A DNA stretch of 10,779 nt from Baffinella frigidus. Taxonomy: Eukaryota > Cryptophyceae > Cryptomonadales > Baffinellaceae. Every line of letters begins with the position of its first letter. Within the stretch, counting starts at the first letter, position 1. Under the pieces are notes generated by a model. That model made no database searches. It was given only the letters and a program-made list of their open reading frames with translations, and was not told the DNA's origin. The translations under genes and the position numbers were made by a program. Shown here piece after piece: positions 1-6,331 of the stretch. The stretch covers positions 915,018 through 925,796 of the forward strand of contig MU646375.1 in assembly GCA_026770585.1 (NCBI GenBank), read 5' to 3'.

Positions 1-463
1 TTTGGGTTCTGGGTTTGGGGTTTAGGGTTTAGGGTTTAGAATTTAGGGTCTAGGGTTTAGGGTTAGGTTCAGTTTTGGGTTCTGGGTTTGGGGTTCTGGG
101 TTTCGTGTTTCGTGTTTAGGGTCTACGGTTTAGGGTTAGGTTCAGTTTTGGGTTTGGGGTTTGGGGTTTAGGGTATAGGGTTCAGGGTTTAGGGTTTGAG
201 GTTTCGGGTCTGGGGTTTAGGTTTGGGCTTAGGGTTCAGGGTTTAGGGTTAGGTTCAGGTTTGGGTTTTGGGTTTGGGGTTTAGGGTTTAGGGTTTAGAA
301 TTTAGGGTCTAGGGTTTAGGGTTAGGTTCAGTTTTGGGTTCTGGGTTTCGTGTTTCGTGTTTAGGGTTTAGGGTTTAGGGTTTAGGGTTTAGGGTTTAGG
401 TTTGGGCTTAGGGTTCAGGGTTTAGGGTTAGGTTCATATTTTGGGTTCTGGGTTTGGGGTTTA
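1..463 (+). repeat. Degenerate TTTAGGG telomere-like tract
   Basis: The tract is dominated by TTTAGGG and variants (TTTGGGG, TTCAGGG, TCTAGGG, TTTCGTG). The best run is five perfect TTTAGGG units at 360-394. It is not fresh telomerase product: positions 14-89 are identical to 273-348 (76 bp, offset 259) and 213-257 are identical to 392-436 (45 bp, offset 179), so segmental duplication has copied blocks. The G-rich strand is the + strand, which would point the chromosome end to the right, so this block is best read as interstitial or subtelomeric telomere-like DNA. Confidence 0.9.
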
Positions 464-720
464 CCTTGCCGAATTTCGGGTGGTCGCACGCCTCGTTCCT
501 GTTGAGGGTTTAGGGTTTCGTGGCTTGTTCTGTGCGGAACCAGCGGTGGAGTAGTGCCAAACAAGATCATCATAGAGGTGCATTCTTCAAATTTTAGGGT
601 TTCTTAACCAGGTTCCTGCACGAGCGGGCAACCTTCAGGTACCCCTCTCCTTCAGGTGGGCACTACCGTGCCATTCAACTGGAAATCCAGAACTTGGCGC
701 CCTGCCCAGCTTAGTTGTAA
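464..720. other. Gene-free spacer beside the telomere-like tract
   Basis: No convincing gene is seen here. Two small telomere-like scraps occur (about 505-519 and 594-602). The stretch 640-715 has short open frames and CTTCAGGT-type sites that could mimic splice acceptors, but nothing recognisable is encoded. Confidence 0.5.
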
Positions 721-877
721 AACTCCTGGAAAGTTCGGTAGTTTCTCCTACGGCATTGCCTAGGACCTCCTACCGTAGGCCAAAATCCCAGGACATTCTG
801 GTCCTAGGAGCCCTACGGCCTACGGTAGGTAGGTCCTACCTAAATCCGTAGGAAAACTACCGAACTTTCCAGGAGTT
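721..877. mobile_element. MITE-like inverted-repeat element, 157 bp
   Basis: The ends are 24-bp perfect inverted repeats (721-744 and 854-877, beginning AACTCCTGGAAAGTTCGGTA). The arms continue imperfectly inward to about 782 and 816, so most of the element folds into one hairpin. It contains no reading frame of its own. No target-site duplication is visible at the flanks. The inner-arm segment 748-783 recurs almost exactly, inverted, at about 8864-8899, which ties it to a second element in the window. The transposon superfamily cannot be assigned. Confidence 0.75.
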
Positions 878-1077
878 CCCCATGAAGCTGCAAGAGCGGG
901 CAAACGCCCGGGTGCAGCATCACGGGCGGTCCATCGGGTGGTCCATCTCTGAACTCTGAGCCCCGATATCTGAACTCTGAACCTCTCAACGATGAACGAT
1001 GAACGGATCTGAACCCTGGCAGGGTCCAGAGCCGTGAAAGGGAAGGGTTCATAGTCCCTTTTCCCCGTTTTTTTCGC

Positions 1078-1309
1078 GTTCAGAGTCCCGGGTTTTCGCG
1101 GCGCATGTGCAAGAACACCGTGCACTCTTTCCCTGCACCAGCGCACCGCTGCAGCCTGCGCAGCAGAGCGTCGTTCTATCGTTCCACGCATCGTTCTATC
1201 GTTCACGATAGCGGGGGTTCGGAGTCCCGGGGGTTCGCGGCGCGTGTGCGAGAACACCGTACACTCTCTCCCTGCACCAGCTCGCCGCTGCAGCCTGCGC
1301 AGCACAGCG
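1078..1309. repeat. 93-bp direct duplication with a short tandem spacer
   Basis: Positions 1078-1170 and 1217-1309 align over 93 bp with about 10 mismatches (offset 139). Between them (about 1171-1209) lie two copies of a unit containing TCGTTCTATCGTTC. The area just before it (about 940-1000) also repeats TCTGAACTCTGA. Open frames across this block on both strands are explained by the duplication rather than by coding. Confidence 0.8.
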
Positions 1310-1465
1310 CTCACTCGCTCACTCCCTCGCTCTCCATCTCTCCCTCTTTCCTGTCTCTGGAGTTTGGGGTTTGGCAGGATCTGCAGCACAGAAATTCGTG
1401 CCCCCGCATCCCTCTCGATCCAGAGCCCCACGGACGAGCAACGCATCGCATGGCCCTCGTCAGCA

Positions 1466-1639
1466 CTACTGCTCTCGACCAACAACCCGGAGTGGGCGTT
1501 TCCTGAGAATCTCAACCCCAGCGCCTTGCTCGTTCTGTGACTCCATCCGTGTGGTCTTGGCGGTCATGTACACCTGCGCCAGCTTGTACTCCTCGACCGT
1601 CATCGGCATGGGGATGCGGTACTCCCTCAGCTTCACCAT
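1466..1639 (-). CDS. Class I phosphatidylinositol transfer protein, N-terminal exon or fragment
   Basis: The minus-strand ATG at 1639 opens a 57-codon frame ending in TAG at 1466-1468. Residues 4-18 read LREYRIPMPMTVEEY, followed by AQVYMTAK (21-28), an ES pair (33-34) and GVEILRKRP (41-49). This follows, in order, the start of the PITP/IP_trans family: EyRi-LP-tveEY-QlYmvAk-Es-GvEvl-P. Family members move phosphatidylinositol and phosphatidylcholine between membranes and are about 250-270 residues long, so only about the first fifth is present. The start has A at -3 and G at +4, a favourable eukaryotic context. The next expected block (GqYThKiyhL) is not found downstream in any frame I read. 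Homology fades after P49, just before a CGG/GTTGTT junction that could be a splice donor. It is either a first exon whose partner exons lie beyond this window's repeats, or a truncated gene end. Identity is well supported; function of this copy is not. Confidence 0.8.
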   Translation of the reverse strand: MVKLREYRIPMPMTVEEYKLAQVYMTAKTTRMESQNEQGAGVEILRKRPLRVVGREQ

Positions 1640-1692
1640 CCTCGCCGGCTTTCGTGTCCAGCGAACCCTCTACGAACGCGTCACCGTTCGCA

Positions 1693-1803
1693 AATCACCC
1701 AGAAATGACGTGTCACCTCCTCCTTCCAGGTGAATCACCCAGAGATATGTCGTGCCGCCTCCTCGAATCACCCAGAGAAGACGTGTCCCCTCCTCGAATC
1801 ACT
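1693..1803. repeat. Tandem repeat, 31-40 bp units
   Basis: Three units begin AATCACCCAGA at 1693, 1733 and 1766 and end in CCTCCTC-type sequence. A fourth start (AATCAC) lies at 1797. Unit lengths are 40, 33 and 31 bp. The array lies about 50 bp upstream of the phosphatidylinositol transfer protein ATG on its coding strand, so it would fall in that gene's 5' region. Confidence 0.75.
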
Positions 1804-1984
1804 GTCCGAAGCGGCAGATTCGCTGGCTGCCACCCCGCTTGCTGGTCCCACGTCCCTTCCAAGTTGCGGCCGTCGAATTTTCGAAAGCGGGCTAAGTTGT
1901 CAAGTTGACTTTTCATATCTTGTTCGCAGATTTTTGCGCCAATAAGTCAATAAGCCAGCTTTTTGAGCGTGAGTGAGGGCTAAC

Positions 1985-2100
1985 AAGGATGCTGCGGAAA
2001 CAGGCCTGAGTCCCGAGTCGGGACTCCCGACATATCCCGCATGTTCACCGCACAAGTCAACACCTACAGCTGCACATGCAACAGCAGGCTGCATGAGGAG
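1985..2100 (+). repeat. Dispersed repeat holding the empty target of a family A element
   Basis: The sequence GCTGCGGAAACAG, then CCCGCATGTTCACCGCAC, then CAGCTGCACATGCAACAGCA is repeated at 4380-4433 plus 4555-4575, where a family A element splits it at the TA. Here the TA (2065-2066) is uninterrupted. A third, inverted partial copy lies at about 6018-6048. Confidence 0.8.
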
Positions 2101-2104
2101 TGCA

Positions 2105-2208
2105 TATCCCTTTAGTGACCATAGGGTGAATATTCACCCTAACTCGCCCTAGGCAGGTCCTAGGGCCCTACCGTAGGGTGTATGAGCCTACTGGCCACTT
2201 AAGGGATA
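2105..2208. mobile_element. Family C MITE-like element (TCCCTTAAGTGGCC ends), copy 1
   Basis: The ends TCCCTTTAGTGACCATAGG (from 2107) and, inverted, TCCCTTAAGTGGCCAGTAGG (to 2206) face each other, bounded by TA on both sides. The interior is rich in CCTAGG and CCCTACCGTAGGG palindromes. The core is 100 bp with no coding capacity. TA flanks fit a Tc1/mariner-like non-autonomous element, which is an inference. Confidence 0.65.
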
Positions 2209-2227
2209 TATTTTCAACCATCGGAGA

Positions 2228-2283
2228 CCCTAAACCCTCGAACGTTGAACCCTAAACCCCTCGAACGTTGAACCCTAAACCCA
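2228..2283 (-). repeat. Inverted telomere-like mini-tandem
   Basis: Two units of 22-23 bp, CCCTAAACCC(C)TCGAACGTTGAA, start at 2228 and 2250, followed by CCCTAAACCC at 2273. The C-rich telomere motif is on the + strand, opposite to both large tracts in the window. Confidence 0.8.
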
Positions 2284-2290
2284 CTCTACA

Positions 2291-2342
2291 CTTTCGGATC
2301 ACATCAAGCCCCCCTGTATAGAGGGTCGCGGCAGAAACCGGC
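2291..2342 (+). repeat. Dispersed repeat, copy 1
   Basis: CTTTCGGATCACATCAAGCC and the following CCCCTGTA.AGAGG are shared with 9706-9755, with few differences. At 9706 the copy directly adjoins the inverted repeat D block, as part of the same composite. Confidence 0.8.
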
Positions 2343-2411
2343 TAAAGGGTATCCTCATCGGGCGTTTGAGTTGATCCAGAGGATCTTGCTCGCACACATA
2401 CCAGGAGAAAA

Positions 2412-2496
2412 GAAGCATGGCCTTTCTACAGAACAAGTTCCGGTGTCCGCCCATATTGGAAGCTCGAAGAACCTGAAGGACCTAAAGGACCTAAAG
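2412..2496 (+). repeat. Repeat D module (AGTTCCGGTGTCCGCC / CCTAAAGGA), copy 1
   Basis: The order of motifs is GAAGCATGGCCTTTCTACAG, AGTTCCGGTGTCCGCC, TTGGAAGCTCGAAGAACCT, then CCTAAAGGA repeated. The same order is found inverted at about 9625-9705, and partly at 8326-8345, 8512-8563 and 10092-10137. Confidence 0.8.
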
Positions 2497-2541
2497 CAAG
2501 TCGGCTGAAGGCCCATATGGTATCCCATGGTTAGGCTCATT

Positions 2542-2640
2542 ATTAGTATCAGAGGGTTGACTAAATCTTGTGTTTAGTCAACCCTCTGGTACTAATTCAA
2601 GAAAAAAGACACAGACCGAAGTCGGAGCACCCGTGTTCTT
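2542..2640 (+). mobile_element. Family B element fragment with near-perfect palindrome
   Basis: Arms 2542-2565 and 2573-2596 are 24 bp and pair with one mismatch around a 7-nt loop. They contain AGAGGGTTGACTAAA. The 3' flank (ACACAGACCGAAG, then GTGTTCTTATCCC) matches other family B copies at 5225-5385 and 6497-6635. The right terminus is replaced at 2640 by a family C element. Confidence 0.7.
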
Positions 2641-2744
2641 ATCCCTTAAGTGGCCAGCCGGTCAAAATTGACCCGCAAGAGGTCCTAGGCAGATCCTAGG
2701 GCCCTACGGTAGGGCGTATGCGCCCACTGGTCACTTAAGGGATA
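2640..2744. mobile_element. Family C MITE-like element, copy 2
   Basis: The core 2642-2742 (101 bp) has inverted ends TCCCTTAAGTGGCCAG and TCCCTTAAGTGACCAG, with TA at 2640-2641 and 2743-2744. The interior GGTCCTAGGCAGATCCTAGG resembles copy 1. It sits between two family B pieces, so it appears to have entered or joined a family B region. Confidence 0.7.
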
Positions 2745-2776
2745 CAGGGATACCTCGGCTACAAGAAACCCCTTGC
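2743..2776 (+). mobile_element. Family B left-end fragment
   Basis: TACAGGGATACCTCGGCTAC plus AAGAAACC matches the family B terminus (compare 6188 and 6497). No right end follows; the sequence passes into the hairpin array. Confidence 0.6.
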
Positions 2777-2791
2777 TCGAGGGTCGGTCGG

Positions 2792-2950
2792 TCTGCGTTT
2801 TCTTAAAATAAGAAAACCGAGCGAGAATCCGGCCTGTCCGATTTTCCAAGGGTTAAGAAAATGCACGAAGGCGGTCGGTACGCGTTTTCTTAGAAGTTAA
2901 GAAAACGCAGGAAAGCGGTCGGTCCACGTTTTCTTAAAGTTAAGAAAACG
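2792..2950. repeat. Array of three GCGTTTTCTTA hairpins
   Basis: Stems GCGTTTTCTTA/TAAGAAAACgC occur at 2795-2818, 2882-2908 and 2927-2950, the last almost a perfect palindrome. Each is preceded by a GGTCGGT motif, and a fourth GGTCGGT (2963) is followed by a degenerate stem-half. No coding signal is present. Confidence 0.75.
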
Positions 2951-3113
2951 CAGGGACAAGCCGGTCGGTTCTCGTAAGAAAGCGCCTCATCGTTGGACCC
3001 TACTCCCCTCTTCACATGTACATGTAAGATCGCCGCAAGGCCCCAGTCAGGCATGCTGTGGTGAGGACGAGGAGTAATCTCAGTTGGAGGGGGCGGCGCA
3101 GTGTTGAACGCGA

Positions 3114-3134
3114 GGGGGGGGGGGGGGGGGGGGG
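3114..3134 (+). repeat. G21 homopolymer
   Basis: Twenty-one consecutive G, preceded by CGCGA. It may form a quadruplex; its exact length is vulnerable to sequencing error. Confidence 0.85.
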
Positions 3135-3236
3135 ATTAAGAAACAAGAAGGAGTAAGAAACAAGGCGAGCGTTTTTAAAACAAAAAGGATTAAGAAACGA
3201 AACAAGAATGATTAAGAAACCAGGCGAGCGTTTTTG
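3135..3236 (+). repeat. A-rich ATTAAGAAAC repeats
   Basis: ATTAAGAAAC recurs at 3135, about 3189 and about 3211. The segment AAAC(A/C)AGGCGAGCGTTTTT occurs twice, about 57 bp apart. No gene is visible. Confidence 0.6.
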
Positions 3237-3247
3237 GGTAACTCGAA

Positions 3248-3340
3248 ATTAAGGACACACACCGCCCCTAGGGTGGTTCTATGCTCCCAGGACAAGCCCT
3301 ACTGTAGGACCCTACAAATTAGGGCAATGCGTGTCCTTAC
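3248..3340. mobile_element. Small inverted-repeat element, TAAGGACAC ends
   Basis: TAAGGACACACACCGCCCCTA on the left faces the inverted form of TAAGGACACGCATTGCCCTA on the right, about 91 bp end to end. The interior has CCCTAGGG and CTACTGTAGG palindromes typical of the window's elements. Only one copy is seen, so status as a mobile element is tentative. Confidence 0.45.
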
Positions 3341-3347
3341 TCGCGAG

Positions 3348-3402
3348 TACAGGGGTAGCTCGCTCATAAGAAAACGACCCCCCCTAGGACCCTACAGTAG
3401 GC
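3348..3402 (+). mobile_element. Family A left half, truncated
   Basis: TACAGGGGTAgCTCGCTCATAAGAAAACG, with one change from the family A terminus, then CCCCCCTAGGACCCTACAGTAGG. No right terminus follows; the sequence joins the duplicated unit at 3402. Confidence 0.8.
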
Positions 3403-3723
3403 CAAAAATCTTTCAAGTGGCCGAGTAGGACAATCTGTGATCGGCTCCTAGTAATAACACGTGCTTTAGGTATTTGGAACTAGATAACCCCACGATTGTA
3501 AGCCAGTTGGAACCTCAACCCCCCCCCCAAAGATACACGAGTAGGGTGCACACACGTGAACCGCCCTGCAGGTGACCAAAAATCTCTAAAGTGGCCGAGT
3601 AGGCCAACCTGTGATCGGCTGCTAGTGATAACACGTGCTCTAGGTATTTTGAACTACATGTAGACAACCCCACGATTGTAAGCCAGTTTAAACCGCATCC
3701 CCCCCCCCAAAGGTACACGAGTA
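3402..3723 (+). repeat. Tandem duplication, about 145-bp units
   Basis: Unit 1 (3402-3543) and unit 2 (3576-3723) share CCAAAAATCT, AAGTGGCCGAGTAGG, TAACACGTGCT, CCCCACGATTGTAAGCCAGT, a run of C and GTACACGAGTA, offset about 174-180. The linker 3542-3584 recurs at 3871-3913 with two mismatches, a third partial unit. Unit 2 has a small insertion (ACATGT). Confidence 0.85.
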
Positions 3724-4061
3724 CACTTATTGACACTTATTGACTTCATTCGAAAGAGAAATGCACGGCGCAGAATTGAGGCGAGAGTAGGAAAACATAT
3801 GGGGACTGCTCCAGCGTTGACCTACTCAAAAAAAACCCTGCCACTACCCATATTTGGGGGGATCCAACTGTAGGGTGCACACAAGTGAACCGCCCTGCAG
3901 GTGCCCAAAAATCACAACTTTTTCAAATGTGCATCAGATGAGAACTCATTTTTTTCGGGAAATGTTGGCATGTTTTTCGGCCCGAAAATTCGCCAGCTCC
4001 ATTCTCCGGGGGGGTAAGCGATGTGGGGCCCAAAACTTCTTGGCACACACAGAATCCGGTT
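3724..4061. other. Spacer with one partial repeat, no gene seen
   Basis: Apart from the repeat piece at 3871-3913 the sequence is unique in this window. Open frames at 3854-4141 on either strand lack recognisable motifs and run into the neighbouring repeat, so I do not call them. Confidence 0.4.
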
Positions 4062-4172
4062 GCGATCCGACAGCGAAAATGCTTTCTCTGCATTCCTTTC
4101 TACGGAAGGGCGTGTCGTTGGGCCATGTTGGGAGCATTTAAAACCTCAAGGACCTAAAGGCTAAAGGACCCT
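4062..4172 (+). repeat. Repeat D variant (GCTTTCTCTGCA / CGTGTCGTTGG)
   Basis: GCGATCCGA.AGC.AAAATGCTTTCTCTGCA, CTACGGAAGGGCGTGTCGTT, ATGTTGGGAG and CCTAAAGG blocks occur in the same order as at 8216-8310 and 8421-8512. The block is present inverted and truncated at 4714-4788. Confidence 0.8.
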
Positions 4173-4249
4173 GGGACCAAAGCAGACCTTGAAAAAGGAC
4201 CTTCTAGCACCACCCAAGCACCTCCTCGGTCATCGGGGGCATCGAGAGT

Positions 4250-4372
4250 TACAGGGGTACCTCGCTCATAAGAAACCGCCCTCCCCCCTAGGGACCACCG
4301 TAGGGCCCTAGGCAGGGGCCCCCTGTAGGGTCCTACGGGGAAGCGGTTTCTTATGAGCGAGGTACCCCTGTA
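4250..4372. mobile_element. Family A MITE-like element, copy 1 (119 bp)
   Basis: The core 4252-4370 has inverted ends CAGGGGTACCTCGCTCATAA followed by GAAACCG, matched on the right. TA duplications are at 4250-4251 and 4371-4372. The interior is a palindrome-rich CCTAGG/GTAGGG block. It lies only 63 bp from copy 2. Confidence 0.9.
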
Positions 4373-4433
4373 CTCAGCATGCTACGGAAACAGTCCTGAC
4401 GTTTCCCGCATGTTCACCGCACTACCCAACGCC

Positions 4434-4554
4434 TACAGGGGTACCTCGCTCATAAGAAAACGCCCACCCCCTAGGACCCCCATAGGGCCCCAGGCATGGT
4501 CCTACTGTAGGGTCCTAGGGGGGGGCGGTTTCTTATGAGCGAGGTACCCCTGTA
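4434..4554. mobile_element. Family A MITE-like element, copy 2, with empty site in window
   Basis: The core 4436-4552 is 117 bp, with perfect 24-bp inverted ends (4436-4459 and 4529-4552) and TA at 4434-4435 and 4553-4554. The flanks match the uninterrupted repeat at 2037-2086, where a single TA (2065-2066) sits at the junction. This fixes the exact ends and supports insertion at TA with duplication. Confidence 0.93.
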
Positions 4555-4675
4555 CAGCTGCACATGCAACAGCAAGCGCATAATCTATTTTTTGTTCTCT
4601 TTCCCTGATGCACACATTCTCCGTGGGGACTTGACGCAGCAGAGCCCTGATGGCATGTACTCCACACAGCAGACT

Positions 4676-4788
4676 GCAGGGGTACCTCGCTCATGAAATG
4701 CCGTCTCCTCCCAGGACCCTTTAGGTCCTTTAGGTTTTAATTTCTGCCAAAACGGCCCAAACGACACGCCCTTCCGTAGAAAGGCATA
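4676..4788 (-). repeat. Family A end fused to an inverted repeat D variant
   Basis: CAGGGGTACCTCGCTCATGA (4677 onward) is a family A end cut short. It is followed at 4714 by the reverse complement of the repeat D variant (CCTTTAGGTCC, AACGACACGCCCTTCCGTAG). The junction suggests recombination between repeats. Confidence 0.75.
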
Positions 4789-5104
4789 CAGTAGGACCGT
4801 GCCTAGGGTCCTAGTGCGGTGGTCCTATAGTTGGCAATGTCTGAGTCAATTGACCACGCCGCACGTGGGAATTTCACACGCAACGTTTCGCGCTAAAAGT
4901 GCTTCGTGGTACAAAAAATCGTTGTAGCGCCCACGAAGGGCTCCAATTCCCAACACTTTTGGCGTGTTTCCCTGGTGAGAATCGGCTTTACCCGTAGATG
5001 GTGTAGTAAAATGAAAATCCGACTTACGACCTGGCGCGGCCAGGCCGTAATCTGGTACAAATCCATTGATTTTACAGTGAATTCACTACCTCGAGACATA
5101 GCCA
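4789..5104. other. Non-repeat spacer, no gene recognised
   Basis: The sequence is mostly unique in this window. A plus-strand open frame from 4906 runs through it into the family A end, where it gains the translated terminus MSEVPLY. No domain is recognisable and no supporting start or splice signals are seen. Confidence 0.4.
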
Positions 5105-5144
5105 CTAGGGGGGGGCGGTTTCTTATGAGCGAGGTACCCCTGTA
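5105..5144. mobile_element. Family A right half, truncated
   Basis: CTAGGGGGGGG followed by CGGTTTCTTATGAGCGAGGT and ACCCCTGTA is the right end of family A, including its TA. The left half is absent. Confidence 0.85.
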
Positions 5145-5224
5145 CAAAGCAATTTCGAGAATAACCCATACTTGGATAATCCCTAGGACCCTAAAGGGAT
5201 GCATGTATCTGGGTTAAAAAAACA

Positions 5225-5385
5225 AAGAACTTAAGGACCCGTACCAGATTTGGGGTCTGCGTGTTCTTAATTTTGTACCGGAGGGTTGACTAAATCTCGC
5301 GTTAGTCAACCCGCAGATACCAAACTCAGAACACAGACACTGACCGAGGCTCGGCCAAGGGTGTTCGTATCCCGGATATCCCTGC
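5225..5385 (+). mobile_element. Family B element, left-truncated
   Basis: AGAACTTAAGGACCCGTACC, GGTCTGCGTGTTCTTAATTT, the 11-bp stem GGGTTGACTAA/TTAGTCAACCC (5283-5293 and 5302-5312), ACACAGACACTGACCGAGGC and the terminus GGATATCCCTG follow the order of other family B copies. The left terminus is not recognisable. Confidence 0.75.
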
Positions 5386-5464
5386 ACATGTACAGTGAAC
5401 AACCAGGCTGGTGTGAGGTCCTCCACTCTACAACGTACGCGTACACTACATGTACATGCACCGA

Positions 5465-5585
5465 TCCAGGGGTACCTCGCTCATAAGAAACCGCCCCCCC
5501 CCTAGGACCACCATAGGGCCCTAGGCATACCCCTACTGTAGGGTCCTAGGAAGAGGCGTTTTCTTATGAGCGAGGTACCCCTGTA
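5465..5585. mobile_element. Family A MITE-like element, copy 3
   Basis: The core 5467-5583 is 117 bp with both 24-bp ends intact. The right flank is TA (5584-5585); the left two bases are TC (5465-5466), which suggests a mutated duplication. The minus-strand frame crossing it includes the translated end YRGTSLIRKR, an artefact of the repeat. Confidence 0.9.
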
Positions 5586-5671
5586 TTCGAGCAAGGAGAC
5601 CCGCCCACGTGAAACAACAAGTGTACTAGCAGCGACCGCCCCCGCCCCTCCCCGCTTGCAGCGAGCACACA

Positions 5672-5793
5672 TCAAGCGCTGGCCGGTTTCCGCCCCCCTG
5701 ATCGCTTCTCCATAAGCTGCCGGACCATCTCCCGCGCCTCTCTCCGCTCCACCCCAGCTACCCCCGCGCGCTCGCGCCTGTGGCCTGCCGCCG
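5672..5793 (-). pseudogene. Possible 3'-terminal exon fragment related to 7117-7337
   Basis: On the minus strand an acceptor-like TGCCTGGCAG ends at 5794. It is followed by a 40-codon frame to TGA (5672-5674) containing VAGVERREAREMVRQLM. This resembles VAGGEGGRAKEMVDALI encoded at 7117-7337. Both begin just after a CAG and resume in the same phase, with two bases completing a codon. The residues suggest a charged helix with a basic tail; the function is unknown. The nucleotide alignment is moderate and the area is GC-rich, so chance resemblance is possible. A family A element lies 87 bp downstream of the stop. Without upstream exons it would be a stranded gene end. Confidence 0.35.
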
Positions 5794-6190
5794 CTGCCAG
5801 GCACACGTAATTCAGCCGGGCGTGAGAACAGGGCGTGTACAAGAACCCGTACAGGGGTATCGCCCGGCTGCATTGCCGCTGCTGCCATGCACGTGTGATT
5901 CAGCCGGGCGGGAGTGGGGGGGATGGCCGGGGTGCCGGGGGGTCAGGGTTTACTGCTGCTAGGCGCGCGGTTTCCCAAGTTCTGGGTTCTTGTAACCAAG
6001 ATATCCCTGTACTCACTGCGGTGAACATGCGGGAAACGTGAGTCGGGCATGAGTGGGGGGATGGGCAGGGTGCCAGGGGTCAGGGTTCAGGGTGGAGGGT
6101 GGGTGTAGGATGCGTGAGATGCGGAAGAGGGTCGAACAAGAGCGTGCCTACCACTGCCAAGGCGCGCAGAGTTCAGCCAGGCGTGAGTAC
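5786..6190. repeat. GC-rich modular repeat block
   Basis: CTGCCAGGCACACGTAATTC-AGCCGGGCGTGAG (5794 onward) recurs as CTGCCATGCACGTGTGATTC-AGCCGGGCGGGAG (5882) and CTGCCAAGGCGCGCAGAGTT-CAGCCAGGCGTGAG (6154). GAGTGGGGGGATGG.C.GGG-TGCC.GGGGTCAGGGTT occurs at about 5912 and 6051. A third, shorter form is at 6636-6697. These overlap the putative acceptor region of the 5672-5793 fragment, so they may be repeated gene-end and intron sequence. Confidence 0.65.
5972..6011 (-). mobile_element. Family B terminus, inverted
   Basis: It is the exact 40-bp reverse complement of 6188-6227, ending in ATATCCCTGTA. The two termini face each other across 176 bp. Confidence 0.8.
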
Positions 6191-6309
6191 AGGGATATCT
6201 TGGTTACAAGAACCCAGAACTTGGGAACCCGCACCGGATTTGGTCTGCGTGTTCTTAATTTATTACCAGAGCGTTGACTAAATCTCGCGTTTGGTCAACC
6301 CTCCGGTAC
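6188..6309 (+). mobile_element. Family B element, left part
   Basis: TACAGGGATATCTTGGTTAC, AAGAACCCAGAACTTGGGAA, GGTCTGCGTGTTCTTAATTT and a decayed palindromic core (GTTGACTAAA, TTTGGTCAAC) follow the family order to CCGGTACT at about 6309. The 3' half is missing, and a different inverted-repeat element starts 23 bp later. Confidence 0.75.
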
Positions 6310-6331
6310 TCAACGATCGGTGAGTGATATC

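Noticed and set aside
1-463. True chromosome end at the left edge
   Set aside because: The G-rich strand has the wrong orientation for a left end, and the units are degenerate and block-duplicated.
820-1515. Long minus-strand open frame of 231 codons, and plus-strand frames across 1105-1540
   Set aside because: The peptide repeats because the DNA contains a 93-bp duplication. It runs through an inverted-repeat element and overlaps the well-supported transfer-protein start in another frame. No domain is visible.
1686-1803. CRISPR-like array
   Set aside because: Units are 31-40 bp with no constant repeat separated by distinct spacers, there are no cas genes, and the context is eukaryotic. It is a simple tandem repeat.
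4906-5217. Plus-strand 103-codon frame in the 4789-5104 spacer
   Set aside because: About a third of it is the family A end, and the rest has no recognisable motif. An antisense frame of the same length overlaps it, which suggests chance openness.
5502-5888. Minus-strand 128-codon frame
   Set aside because: It ends inside a family A element and is Gly/Ala/Arg-rich. A different minus-strand frame (5672-5793) resembles the exon at 7117-7337 and is preferred.
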